41,286 bases of DNA from Gammaproteobacteria bacterium (GTDB lineage: Bacteria > Pseudomonadota > Gammaproteobacteria > Poriferisulfidales > Poriferisulfidaceae), in contig JAPONY010000017.1 in NCBI GenBank assembly GCA_026713705.1, positions 1 through 41,286 on the forward strand, read 5' to 3'. Position numbers and translations under genes: made by a program. The notes beneath the pieces were generated by a model. That model did no database searches. It saw only the letters and a program-made list of their open reading frames with translations, and had not been told where the DNA came from. Below, piece by piece: positions 1 through 9,902 of the stretch; the first letter of the stretch is position 1; each line of letters starts with the position of its first letter.

Positions 1-207
1 ATCGGGTCGGCAGATTCCATCAGGGCCAGCGGGCGATGCTTCGGCGGGACCCGCATCAACAGGTCGAATATAAAACTGCAATCTGGCCGCCCCAGAACTG
101 TCTGGAGAGTGACTTGCGTTACAGACGGCCTTCATATAAAGAGTCTGAGTCTGTCTGGACATGATTGATCGCCCGAAGTTGCGCTCATGCTGTCGCAAAC
201 CGGTGCA

Positions 208-1380
208 TCAGCGATCCAATGGCGTGGCGCGGCGTACCGCGAGCCAACCGATCAGCATGCCGACCACGGCGATGGCAGCGGCAGCATGGAATGTCGTCGT
301 CGAACCCAGATCGTCCCAGACCATTCCGCTCAACAGGCATCCGAGCGCCGCGCCTACACCAAAATTGAGCGACGAATACAGTGCCTGGCCCCGGCTCTGG
401 AGCCGGCCGGGAAACAGTTGATGGATAAGCCGCACCGACACCGCATGGTAAAGGCCGTAGGTCGCTGCATGCAGAAGCTGAGCCGCCAGAATCACTCCCC
501 AAAACTGCGGGAAACTCCCCAGCATTGTCCAGCGAATGGCTGCGAGCAGAAAAGCCAGTGCAAATAGATAATATGCCCGATGGTGCGCAAGATAGCGGGA
601 AAAGAACAGGAACACCAGAATCTCCCCGAACACGCCTACCGACCACAGCACGGCCAGGCCCTGGATCGGATAGCCGTGGCCTTCCAAATAGATCGAGAAA
701 AACGTATAGAACGGCCCGTGGCTGAGTTGCATCAGGACGAATGCTGCCAAGAGCCCCAGTACGGCCGGGTGGCGCAATAAACTGGCCAAGGTGATGTGTG
801 CCGGATGCTCCCGCATCTGCGGCCGGCTCGTCAGCATCAAGGTGGTCACCCACAGCCCGAAATGACAGAAAAGCAGGCTCAATGGCACCAACCACCAGAT
901 GTCGCCATCCACGCTGAACAGCACGGTCGACAGGGTCAGGCAGGCCGCCACGAAACCCATGGAGCCCCATAATCGAACCCGCGTATAGGAATAGCGTTTT
1001 TCGGTGTGATGCTCCAGATGAGTCAGCGTAATGCCTTCAACCAGTGGCAGAGAGGCATACCAGAAGAAACTGAACATCAGCAGCAACGGGATCATCCCGT
1101 AAAAGCTGGTCACCCATTGCAGGCCCAGAGTGCCTGCCGCTCCTCCCAGTGCGGCCAATTGCACCAGCAGAATGCGTCGTTCGGTGTGATCCGCGAGCCA
1201 GGCCCACACATTCGGCGCCACGATCCCCGCCGCCATCACAACCGCCACCAACTGCCCGATCTCGACCGCATTGAAGCCGAGAGACTTCAAGTACAGCGGC
1301 CAGAATGGCAGGAAAACGCCTAGCGAAGCGAAATAGAAAAAATAAAAGCCGGAGAACCGGGCGAATAGGGAAGGAGTCAC
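208..1380 (-). CDS. MFS transporter (MFS_1-like / HcaT-like permease)
   Basis: 390-aa ORF, GTG start, many hydrophobic helices, N-terminus FYFFYFASLGVFLPFWPLYLKSLGF typical of MFS_1-like permeases; lies just downstream of aroC on the same strand. Confidence 0.85.
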   Translation of the reverse strand: MTPSLFARFSGFYFFYFASLGVFLPFWPLYLKSLGFNAVEIGQLVAVVMAAGIVAPNVWAWLADHTERRILLVQLAALGGAAGTLGLQWVTSFYGMIPLLLMFSFFWYASLPLVEGITLTHLEHHTEKRYSYTRVRLWGSMGFVAACLTLSTVLFSVDGDIWWLVPLSLLFCHFGLWVTTLMLTSRPQMREHPAHITLASLLRHPAVLGLLAAFVLMQLSHGPFYTFFSIYLEGHGYPIQGLAVLWSVGVFGEILVFLFFSRYLAHHRAYYLFALAFLLAAIRWTMLGSFPQFWGVILAAQLLHAATYGLYHAVSVRLIHQLFPGRLQSRGQALYSSLNFGVGAALGCLLSGMVWDDLGSTTTFHAAAAIAVVGMLIGWLAVRRATPLDR

Positions 1381-1391
1381 ACGCCGCAGTC

Positions 1392-2471
1392 CTAGTCTGT
1401 CTCAGCCTCCACGTCTCCGCACTGGGCACGATGGCGCAGGGCCTGATCCATCAGCGTCAGGGCCAACATGGCCTCGGCAATCGGCACGGCGCGCAGACCC
1501 ACGCAAGGATCGTGGCGCCCCTTGGTTACAACTTCAGTCGCTTCCCCCTGCCGGTTGACCGTCCGGCCAGGAATCCGGATGCTCGAGGTCGGCTTGAAGG
1601 CCACGGCGACACGTAAATCCTGTCCGGAACTCAATCCTCCCAGGGTCCCGCCTGCATGGTTGGACAAAAAGCCCTCAGGCGTGATTTCATCCCGATGCTC
1701 GCTGCCATGCTGCCCGACTACGGCAAAACCGTCGCCGATTCCCACGGCCTTGACCGCGTTGATGCTCATCATCGCCTGGGCGACCATGGCATCCAGCCGC
1801 TCAAAAACAGGCTCGCCCCAGCCGACCGGCAAACCAGTCGCCTCCACTTCCACCTGTGCACCAATCGAGTCTCCCTCCTTGCGCAGGTCGTCCATGAACT
1901 GCTCCAATTCGGCAAGCTTCCCGGGCTCCGGGAAGAAGAATGGATTCGCTTCAACCGCCTCCCAATCCGTAGTCTCGGCGCGAACCGGGCCAACCTGCCG
2001 GACGCACCCGCGGATCGTCACGCCATAGCGCTCGTGCAGCCATTTCCGGGCTACCGCTCCGGCCGCCACCCGTGTCGCCGTTTCCCGAGCAGAGGCCCGT
2101 CCGCCGCCACAGTAATCGCGGATGCCGTATTTACGCTGGTAGGTGTAGTCTGCGTGCCCCGGCCGGAACAGTTCACGCAACTCCGAATAATCCTTGGATC
2201 GGGCATCCTGGTTTTCGATCAGCAGCGCGATGGGGGTACCGGTCGTCTTCCCATCGAAGACTCCGGACAGGATCTTCACCTGATCCGGCTCTCGGCGCTG
2301 GCTGGTGTGTCGAGTCTTGCCTGGACGACGACGGTCCAGGTCGTGCTGCAGATCCGATTCTTCCAGTGCCAGATGCGGCGGACAACCGTCGATGATGCAA
2401 CCGATGGCAGGGCCATGGCTTTCACCAAATGAAGTGACGGCAAACAAAGTGCCGAAAGTGTTGCCAGCCAT
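1392..2471 (-). CDS. aroC: chorismate synthase
   Basis: [34 protein letters not shown] plus [29 protein letters not shown] signatures. Start trimmed from the 2507 ORF start to the MAGNTFG Met. Confidence 0.97.
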   Translation of the reverse strand: MAGNTFGTLFAVTSFGESHGPAIGCIIDGCPPHLALEESDLQHDLDRRRPGKTRHTSQRREPDQVKILSGVFDGKTTGTPIALLIENQDARSKDYSELRELFRPGHADYTYQRKYGIRDYCGGGRASARETATRVAAGAVARKWLHERYGVTIRGCVRQVGPVRAETTDWEAVEANPFFFPEPGKLAELEQFMDDLRKEGDSIGAQVEVEATGLPVGWGEPVFERLDAMVAQAMMSINAVKAVGIGDGFAVVGQHGSEHRDEITPEGFLSNHAGGTLGGLSSGQDLRVAVAFKPTSSIRIPGRTVNRQGEATEVVTKGRHDPCVGLRAVPIAEAMLALTLMDQALRHRAQCGDVEAETD

Positions 2472-2575
2472 AATGAAACCCGATTTTACACCGCCCGGCC
2501 TCCCCACAACCCATCCTCCTTTCCATATTAATCACTTCAGCCAAAACCTGCTCTACAATTTGTTGCGGTTATAGG

Positions 2576-4300
2576 TTGAAACTAGGATCATCACCTGTGA
2601 AAGGGTTACTCGAAAGATTGAAAGCAATTTCTCAATTGCCTGATTCCGATAAGTCATCGTGGCTGGAAAATGCAACAGATAGCGTTTCATTTCTGAAAGA
2701 CAACTATGATCGTGAGTCGGAAATTATTCTGTACGCGAACGCCTCTCACGCTTTTGTTCAAACGGTGTTAGCACCAACTCAAAACATCACCCCCCCGGAC
2801 AAAGAAGATTTACTCGGAATGGATATCCTTCCTAGTAGTTCTTGGTGCATCCAAAGAAGCTATGGAGGCGGTGAGGAACACCGAGTGTATTTGGAGCCTC
2901 CACTAGCTTATTGTGGATGTAATTCATTAACTGATGGAGAGAAACTGGTTTTCATCCGGCCTTTTGAAGGCGTAGAGTCTGAAAAAACTCAAATCGAAAT
3001 AAGCCAGAAACTTGTGCATTCCCTTAGTCTACATTTTGTGGAAGAGCGGCAAGCATATTGCCGCCTCGACAATAAGGGGGATATTCAAACCGTTATCAAG
3101 GTATACCACGATGAGGGCAATGATTCATGGTCGGATACTCGATTAGTGAGTATCTTGGCGAAAGATTTAGCGACATACATGGCGCTGACCTCTACATCCC
3201 TAGTAGTCAAGTTTGATTTCAATCGATTTATCCCTAGTGGTTTTGACGATTGGAGCGGTGCTCCACAAGAATACTATGATGCTAATGATTTGTTTTATCG
3301 TTTTAGAACCATTCCCAATCATGCCAGTTATGCCTGTGGCTGCTTTATCCTACGTACCCAAATAACCGAAGCCGACCTGATCAAGGAGTGGAAGGCTGAA
3401 GAAGATAGTACATGCAAACAGTATGAAACGTTCAAAGCTTACGACCGAAAAAATGGCCAGTGTGTAGAAGTGTCCTGTAGCCCCGATCACACTGCTAATT
3501 ACTTCATTGAATCTGACCTCCCTTGGGAAATTTCACCTGTTTTTTTCAGAGCAGAAGTGCTCGTTCGTTACAAAAATGACCCTGAGAAATACAGGCTCAC
3601 GGACAGGAGCATATCTTGCCGAAATTCATGGTATCTAGACACATATGACATCAATGAAGAAGGCCAAGTTCACACTTACCTTAGGTATTTAGCAAAACTA
3701 CCATACGAGGAACAATTATATTGGAAGTCATTTAACGAATGGCCAAAAACAGGTATTTCGAAAAGGGCATATGAAACTGACATTTTGGGTGAATTCTCGT
3801 CAGAAGATGAGCCTCTAGAAAATCTTAGGGTAATGGTTTCTCGCTTGGACGAATCACAGCCACCATGGTGGAAGTATAGAGGTCAAGAAATGATTGATGC
3901 TCTTCACTATCCAGCAACAGATTCTCCTAGTGAATGGGGTGACGAACTTTTGTCGCTTGACCAGCTTCTAGTCGAAGGATTTTTAGTAACATCCCTACGA
4001 ACAATCGCAGACGAAAATGATGCTAAATATGAAAAAGATTGGGGCTCTTTAATGCTATTGGAAATTGTCTTAACCGCTAGAGGAAAAGAAAATGATCATG
4101 CAAAAAAAATTGTTGCGCCTCTCAAAGAATTGCACAACTTAAGAATTTCAATGAAAGCGCATGGAGACCTAGAGGGGCGGTCTACAGCGACTAAAAAAGC
4201 GAGGAGAGATTTTGAGACTCTCAGGCATCAGTATAAAGATTTGATCTCAAGGCTTCACGAAAGTATGAAATTAATCATAGGCACACTTCTTGAGGAATAA
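2576..4300 (+). CDS. hypothetical protein, possible C-terminal HEPN-like domain
   Basis: 574-aa AT-rich ORF, TTG at 2576 or GTG at 2597 as start. C-terminal LHNLRISMKAHGD contains R-x5-H, compatible with the HEPN RX4-6H motif. No other family recognised. Confidence 0.75.
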   Translation: MKLGSSPVKGLLERLKAISQLPDSDKSSWLENATDSVSFLKDNYDRESEIILYANASHAFVQTVLAPTQNITPPDKEDLLGMDILPSSSWCIQRSYGGGEEHRVYLEPPLAYCGCNSLTDGEKLVFIRPFEGVESEKTQIEISQKLVHSLSLHFVEERQAYCRLDNKGDIQTVIKVYHDEGNDSWSDTRLVSILAKDLATYMALTSTSLVVKFDFNRFIPSGFDDWSGAPQEYYDANDLFYRFRTIPNHASYACGCFILRTQITEADLIKEWKAEEDSTCKQYETFKAYDRKNGQCVEVSCSPDHTANYFIESDLPWEISPVFFRAEVLVRYKNDPEKYRLTDRSISCRNSWYLDTYDINEEGQVHTYLRYLAKLPYEEQLYWKSFNEWPKTGISKRAYETDILGEFSSEDEPLENLRVMVSRLDESQPPWWKYRGQEMIDALHYPATDSPSEWGDELLSLDQLLVEGFLVTSLRTIADENDAKYEKDWGSLMLLEIVLTARGKENDHAKKIVAPLKELHNLRISMKAHGDLEGRSTATKKARRDFETLRHQYKDLISRLHESMKLIIGTLLEE

Positions 4301-4413
4301 ATTCCTTCCCCGCCCATTCCCTTGTCATACGTGTGTTACAAAACTTGGATTTAATCCGCCAGACCAAGGGGTGTTCCCCACCAATCAACTTGAATTCATA
4401 GAGGATTTAACGA

Positions 4414-5439
4414 ATGAAATTGCGCATTTCCGCAGTCGTCCTGCTCGCGCTCGCCACTTCGGCAGCCCAAGCCCGCGACCAGATCAACATAGTCGGTTCT
4501 TCTACCGTCTATCCTTTCGCCACCGTGGTAGCCGAAAAATTCGGCAAGTCCACAGCCTTCAAGACCCCGAAAATTGAATCCACGGGTTCCGGCGGTGGCT
4601 TGAAACTGTTCTGTGCCGGCGTCGGCGTCAGCACTCCGGACATCACCAACTCTTCGCGCAAGATCAAGAGTAGGGAGGTCGAGACCTGCGGCAAGAACGG
4701 GGTCGGCGACGTCACCGAGGCCAAGATCGGCTACGACGGCATCGTCCTCGCCAACTCCAAGGCGGTCGCCCCGATGGAACTGACCCGACGCGAGATTTTC
4801 CTGGCCCTAGCCCGCGAAGTGCCGAACCCGAGTGGCACAGAGTCTTTTGTCGCCAATCCCTACACCACCTGGAAGGATGTCAACCCGGCCCTGCCCGACA
4901 CCAAGATCGAGGTACTCGGCCCTCCCCCGACCTCCGGGACCCGGGATGCCTTCGCTGAACTCGCCCTGGAAGGCGGATGCAAGACCTTCCCCTGGATCAA
5001 GGCGATGAAGAAGAAAGACAAGAAGATGTACAAGTCCTACTGCCACTCCGTGCGCGAGGATGGCCATTACATCGAGGCGGGTGAGAACGACAACCTGATC
5101 GTTCAGAAGCTGACTGCCAACCCAAGCGCCCTGGGTGTGTTCGGATTCAGCTTCCTGGATCAGAACTCCGACAAGGTTCAGGGCTCCATCATCGACGGCG
5201 TCGAGCCGACGTTTGAGGCCATTTCTGACGGCAGTTATCCGGTCTCTCGGCCGCTGTATTTCTACATCAAGAACGCCCATCTGGATGCCATTCCGGGTAT
5301 TCGGGAATTCGTTGCCGAGTTCATGAGCGACAAGGCAAGCGGTGCCGATGGCTACCTGAGCGAAAAGGGCATGATCCCGATGTCCGCCGAAGAGCGCGGA
5401 GATCTGGTGCCCCAGGTCACCTTGTTCACCCCGCTTTGA
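4414..5439 (+). CDS. phosphate ABC transporter substrate-binding protein (PstS family)
   Basis: Signal peptide MKLRISAVVLLALATSAAQA, then NIVGSSTVYPFATVVAEKFGK, ESTGSGGG, GPPPTSGTRDAF, matching the PstS family. GAGG ribosome-binding site upstream. Confidence 0.9.
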   Translation: MKLRISAVVLLALATSAAQARDQINIVGSSTVYPFATVVAEKFGKSTAFKTPKIESTGSGGGLKLFCAGVGVSTPDITNSSRKIKSREVETCGKNGVGDVTEAKIGYDGIVLANSKAVAPMELTRREIFLALAREVPNPSGTESFVANPYTTWKDVNPALPDTKIEVLGPPPTSGTRDAFAELALEGGCKTFPWIKAMKKKDKKMYKSYCHSVREDGHYIEAGENDNLIVQKLTANPSALGVFGFSFLDQNSDKVQGSIIDGVEPTFEAISDGSYPVSRPLYFYIKNAHLDAIPGIREFVAEFMSDKASGADGYLSEKGMIPMSAEERGDLVPQVTLFTPL

Positions 5440-5461
5440 GCAAAGACTTCCAGAGTCTTCG

Positions 5462-5491
5462 AGAGGGCCGCGCATGCGGCCCTCTTTTTTT
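5462..5491 (+). terminator. Rho-independent terminator downstream of the pstS-like gene
   Basis: Perfect 10-bp stem AGAGGGCCGC-gcat-GCGGCCCTCT followed by a T run. Confidence 0.9.
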
Positions 5492-5766
5492 GCGCAAGTG
5501 ACTTATCTCACGTAGGCTACAATTCGGATTTAGGCAGGCTCAATTTATCTGAACCGAGCCCAATAATGCGATTGTTTCTTCCATTAGTATCAGTGACTCA
5601 TTCGATAGAAAAAGCATGTTCAGAATAATGCTAAAGGACACCTAAGTTCTTGCATGGCAGAAGCAATAGTCAGAAATTTAACGCACATGAATTTTTAAGT
5701 GAAAACTGAAGTGAATTCAAAAACAGAGTGCTCGTTCATGACTGTGTTCAGAATTCACTCATTTCT

Positions 5767-6900
5767 ATGCGACCCGGTGGGATGATGGCGCCAATCCACT
5801 ACCATGTGGGCCAATTTCCGCCCGATGGACGCATTGATTGGCCGAGGCTGATTCCCCTAATTGGTCCAGCCGCCGCCGCAATTGCACGATACGACGGAAT
5901 GCTGGCAGCAATCCCAGACCCTAACGTCCTCCTTGCCCCTCTTACCACGCGCGAAGCGGTTCTTTCCTCTCGCATTGAAGGCACGCAAGCCACTATAGGA
6001 GAAGTATTGGAATTCGAAGCCGGGCAAATGCCGGACTCTCCTACACGCCATGACGACATTTACGAAATTTTAAATTATCGTGCCGCCATAAGGGAGGCAG
6101 AAAAAATGTTAGTGCAACTGCCCCTATCTCAACGAGTGATTCGAAAAGCACACTCAATCTTACTGTCTGGAGTACGTGGTGCAGGTAAATCACCCGGAGA
6201 ATACCGAAAAATTCCTAATTGGATTGGACCTCCCGGTTGCTCCATTAAGCAGGCCAAATTCGTGCCTATTGAGGCAAATCAACTTCCAAGTGCGATAAGT
6301 GCTTGGGAGAATTACATCCATCGAGACAGTCCCGACCGACTGATCCAACTCGCTGTCCTACACGCTGAATTCGAAGCGTTGCATCCATTCCTCGACGGCA
6401 ATGGCCGCTTGGGACGCATGATGGTGCCTTTGTTCCTCTGGCAGCACAACCTCATCAGGGCGCCCATGTTTTATATCAGCGCTTACTTTGAGGCCCGCCG
6501 TAATGAATATTATGAATCTCTGCTGGCTGTTTCACGTGATGACAATTGGACTGGATGGTGCGAATTTTTCTTGGAAGCAGTCAAAACACAAGCCGAAGAA
6601 AATCTTGTCAAAACCCAAGGCATCATTGACCTCTACAGTGACATGAAAACTCGCATGGCAGACCTAACCCGCTCTCGCTATGCAATTCATGCCCTAGACT
6701 GGATTTTTGAGCACCCCATCTTCAAAAGCACTGATTTCATAGCTACAGCTGGTATTCCAACCCAAACGGCAAAACGAATTTTGAGAATCTTGCTGGACGG
6801 AGAGATTCTAAAAAATTTGATCAAGAACCAAGGTCGCCGAGCCAGAGTACTTTCATTTCCTCAACTCTTGAATATTGCAGAGGGCGACGAAGTATTTTGA
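5767..6900 (+). CDS. Fic family protein (AMP-transferase type) with C-terminal winged-helix-like region
   Basis: HPFLDGNGRLGR matches HxFxDGNGRxxR; N-terminal inhibitory motif SSRIEG matches (S/T)xxxE(G/N); C-terminal DFIATAGIPTQTAKRILRILLDGEIL resembles wHTH. ORF opens at GTG 5728; ATG 5767 or 5782/5785 is more likely. Confidence 0.92.
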   Translation: MRPGGMMAPIHYHVGQFPPDGRIDWPRLIPLIGPAAAAIARYDGMLAAIPDPNVLLAPLTTREAVLSSRIEGTQATIGEVLEFEAGQMPDSPTRHDDIYEILNYRAAIREAEKMLVQLPLSQRVIRKAHSILLSGVRGAGKSPGEYRKIPNWIGPPGCSIKQAKFVPIEANQLPSAISAWENYIHRDSPDRLIQLAVLHAEFEALHPFLDGNGRLGRMMVPLFLWQHNLIRAPMFYISAYFEARRNEYYESLLAVSRDDNWTGWCEFFLEAVKTQAEENLVKTQGIIDLYSDMKTRMADLTRSRYAIHALDWIFEHPIFKSTDFIATAGIPTQTAKRILRILLDGEILKNLIKNQGRRARVLSFPQLLNIAEGDEVF

Positions 6901-6933
6901 TGATTGCCAATATGATACCGTTAGATGCCTTGG

Positions 6934-6984
6934 CGATCACTTATGATCCACAAAACATTTTGTGGGTCACTTTTCGATAAAAAT
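6934..6984. repeat. 51-bp direct repeat, copy 1
   Basis: cgatcacttatgatccacaaaacattttgtgggtcacttttcgataaaaat, identical to 7005-7055; contains near-palindrome GATCCACAAAA-ca-TTTTGTGGGTC. Confidence 0.95.
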
Positions 6985-7004
6985 GATCTATTTAGTTAGA
7001 TTGA

Positions 7005-7055
7005 CGATCACTTATGATCCACAAAACATTTTGTGGGTCACTTTTCGATAAAAAT
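7005..7055. repeat. 51-bp direct repeat, copy 2
   Basis: Identical to 6934-6984, 71-bp period, 20-bp spacer. Confidence 0.95.
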
Positions 7056-7070
7056 AGTCTCCTAGGCCAT

Positions 7071-9902
7071 ATGAAGCCCGCTCCTATTCCCAGCATCTTG
7101 AAAGAGGAGGCGGAGTCGGCCTTGGAGGATATCCAGCCTGCTCTTGACGGCGAACTCCTGAACACGAATCGGTCGGCCCTTCTCAACCTGTTTGCCGCCA
7201 GCCCCTTTGCGGCCCGTCTTGCGCGAACCCAACCGGACTTGCTGGAGTCCGCCCTGCGCGACCCAGTCGCCAAGGATCTGGAACCCCCAGACCCCGAAAC
7301 CGCGGAAGACGCAGACTTTGCGCGTTCTTTACGCCGAGCTCGGACGCGGGAGATGCTCCGCATCATGTTTCGGGACATCAACGGGCTCGCGGAACTGCCG
7401 GAAACCCTGCACGATCTGAGCACTTTTGCGGACCGCGCCGTGATGGGCGCCGCTGATTGGCACCGCTCCCGGATGAAGGAGCCCAGCCCAACCGACGAGA
7501 ACGGTGAGCCGGTCCCGTTCGTAGTCCTCGGCATGGGCAAGCTCGGCGGGGCGGAACTCAACTTCTCTTCCGACATTGATCTGATCTTCGCTTACCCGGA
7601 CCCGGCTTCGGACCGTGAGCAGGCGCAATCCTATTTCATCCGGCTGGGACAGAAAATGATCAAGGCATTGGACGAAGTCACCGCCGATGGATTCGTGTTC
7701 CGCGTGGACATGAGGCTGCGCCCGTTCGGCTCCACCGGCAGTCTGGCGCTGCCATTCTCTTCCATGGAGGCCTATTACCAGAACCACGGGCGCGAGTGGG
7801 AGCGCTACGCGCTGATCAAGGCGCGGCCGCTGGGCGAGCCCACCGCCGCTGGTGCGGAACTGACTGACCTGCTCCGACCTTTCATCTTTCGGCGTTCCCT
7901 CGATTTCCGGGTATTGGAAGAGTTGCGGACCATGAAGGCAAAGATGGAACGCCATGCACGCAAGGAAACTCTGGAGGACGATCTCAAGCACGGTCCCGGG
8001 GGAATTCGCGAGGCTGAATTCATTGTGCAAAGTGCACAGTTGATTTTCGGCGGGAGGGAGTCGGTCCTTCAGCAAACTTCGTGGATGCGCGCATTGGACG
8101 CGATGAACCAGTGCGGCAAGCTCACCGACGGCGACGTACAGCTGCTACTCGACGCTTATTCCACCCTGCGCACCATCGAGAACCGCCTGCAGATGATCGA
8201 GGACCAGCAGACGCACACCCTGCCGCAAGATGAACTGGCGAGAGCGCGGATCCAGTTCGCGATGGGTTGCCCGGACTGGTCGGAATTTGCGGATGCACTC
8301 ACCATGCAGCGGGTCAGCCTGCAATTGGAGTTCACCTGCCTGATGCGGGTGGAATTGGAACCAGAACAGGAACACCCTGAAGAACTAAAGACCCTATTGC
8401 ACATGATCGAGACCATCGGGCAGCAGGATGGCGACTTGGTCGGGCTAGAGGAAGTCTTGGGGAAAATGGGACTGGAAGACGGTGCGGAAGAGCCAGCGCG
8501 ACGACTGCACTCCACCATCTCTTCTTCAGCATGGCGCATCCAAAACGCCAGTGGGCGCCACTACGCGTTGGCACTGATTCCGAAAATGATCGAAATCGCC
8601 TGTCGGCAGGCTGATTCAGCCCACGTGCTGAATCTCCTGTTCGATGTGCTGGAAGCCCTTCTGTATCGGCCCAATTGCATGGCCCTGCTGGCCGAGAACC
8701 CCCAAGCGCTGAATCTGCTGGCCGAGCTGGTCCGCCTCAGCCCGTGGGTACAGACCCAAATTTTGCGATCGCCCCACCTCATCGACGAACTGCTGGCACC
8801 AGACACACTGTTTGGAGAACGAACCCCGGAAATCCTGCAAAGAGTCTTGCAACTCGCCCTGCCCGACGACGAGGACGACCTGGAACAGCAGATGAAAGTC
8901 CTTCGCCAATTCCGTCAGTCCCAAACACTGCAAGTCGCCGCTTGCAATCTGATTCACTCAAAATCCCTCTCGGACGTGAGCGACGAATTGACTTGGATTG
9001 CCGAAACCGTCACGACCTGTGCCTGGGACTTGTCGATGCGCCAGCAACTCCAGCGTCACGGCCAACCCTGCTGCGTCGTGGACGGGCAGCGCCGTCCGGC
9101 TCATTGCGCCATTCTGGCCTACGGCAAGTTCGGAGGCCTCGAGATGGGGTTCAATTCCGATCTGGATCTGGTATTCGTCCACGACAGTGATGGCGAAGAA
9201 CAGATGACTGACGGGGAGAAGCCGGTATACAACGAATACTTCTTCACCCGCGTGGTGCAGCGATTCATACATATCATGGAAACCATGACCCCCGACGGCA
9301 CTCTGTACGAGATCGACCCCCGGTTGCGACCCGGTGGGCAATCCGGGCAAACGGTCTGCAGCCTGCATTACTACGAAAAATACCTGGAAGAAAAAGCCTG
9401 GACCTGGGAGCGTCAGGCCCTCGCGCGAGCACGGGCGGTGGCGGGCGATGATGGGGTGCGAGAGGCCTTCGAGGAAGTCCGCGCACGGACTCTGTGCGTA
9501 CCTCGCGAACCCGTTGAACTGCAAAAAGAGTTTGTGGACATGCGCCAGCGAATGCTGGAGGCTCATGTGCCCCAAACCGAGCACTTCCATCTCAAGAATG
9601 ACCCCGGCGGAATCACCGATCTGGAGTTCATGGTGCACTATAATGTGTTGCTTCACGCTGAAAGCCATCCGGAAATCATTGAGCCGACTGCCACAGTGAT
9701 GATTCTGGACCGTCTGGCGCAATGCGGCCTGCTGGACACCGAAACCACTGAATTCCTGCGCGCCTGCTACTTCACCTACCGCGACCGGATACACGTACTC
9801 AGCCTACAGGAGTTGCCACCGCACTCTACACCGGACGAGTTCGCAGACGAACGCATGAAAATTCGGGAACTTTGGGACAAGACCTTCAATCTGGCGACAT
9901 GA
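7071..9902 (+). CDS. glnE: bifunctional glutamine synthetase adenylyltransferase/deadenylyltransferase
   Basis: Two nucleotidyltransferase modules (GMGKLGGAELNFSSDIDLIF and AYGKFGGLEMGFNSDLDLVF). Start MKPAPIPSILKEEAES at 7071 preferred over 7014, which lies inside the repeat. Confidence 0.96.
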   Translation: MKPAPIPSILKEEAESALEDIQPALDGELLNTNRSALLNLFAASPFAARLARTQPDLLESALRDPVAKDLEPPDPETAEDADFARSLRRARTREMLRIMFRDINGLAELPETLHDLSTFADRAVMGAADWHRSRMKEPSPTDENGEPVPFVVLGMGKLGGAELNFSSDIDLIFAYPDPASDREQAQSYFIRLGQKMIKALDEVTADGFVFRVDMRLRPFGSTGSLALPFSSMEAYYQNHGREWERYALIKARPLGEPTAAGAELTDLLRPFIFRRSLDFRVLEELRTMKAKMERHARKETLEDDLKHGPGGIREAEFIVQSAQLIFGGRESVLQQTSWMRALDAMNQCGKLTDGDVQLLLDAYSTLRTIENRLQMIEDQQTHTLPQDELARARIQFAMGCPDWSEFADALTMQRVSLQLEFTCLMRVELEPEQEHPEELKTLLHMIETIGQQDGDLVGLEEVLGKMGLEDGAEEPARRLHSTISSSAWRIQNASGRHYALALIPKMIEIACRQADSAHVLNLLFDVLEALLYRPNCMALLAENPQALNLLAELVRLSPWVQTQILRSPHLIDELLAPDTLFGERTPEILQRVLQLALPDDEDDLEQQMKVLRQFRQSQTLQVAACNLIHSKSLSDVSDELTWIAETVTTCAWDLSMRQQLQRHGQPCCVVDGQRRPAHCAILAYGKFGGLEMGFNSDLDLVFVHDSDGEEQMTDGEKPVYNEYFFTRVVQRFIHIMETMTPDGTLYEIDPRLRPGGQSGQTVCSLHYYEKYLEEKAWTWERQALARARAVAGDDGVREAFEEVRARTLCVPREPVELQKEFVDMRQRMLEAHVPQTEHFHLKNDPGGITDLEFMVHYNVLLHAESHPEIIEPTATVMILDRLAQCGLLDTETTEFLRACYFTYRDRIHVLSLQELPPHSTPDEFADERMKIRELWDKTFNLAT

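Noticed and set aside
185-970. 261-aa minus-strand ORF overlapping the MFS permease
   Set aside because: Alternate-frame shadow of the MFS gene in GC-rich DNA; no recognisable domain.
1656-2432. 258-aa + strand ORF inside aroC
   Set aside because: Antisense shadow of chorismate synthase.
4807-5475. 222-aa antisense ORF opposite the pstS-like gene
   Set aside because: Shadow ORF from codon bias; its span includes the terminator and it has no family signature.
8958-9794. 278-aa antisense ORF inside glnE
   Set aside because: Low-complexity shadow translation of the conserved glnE coding strand.
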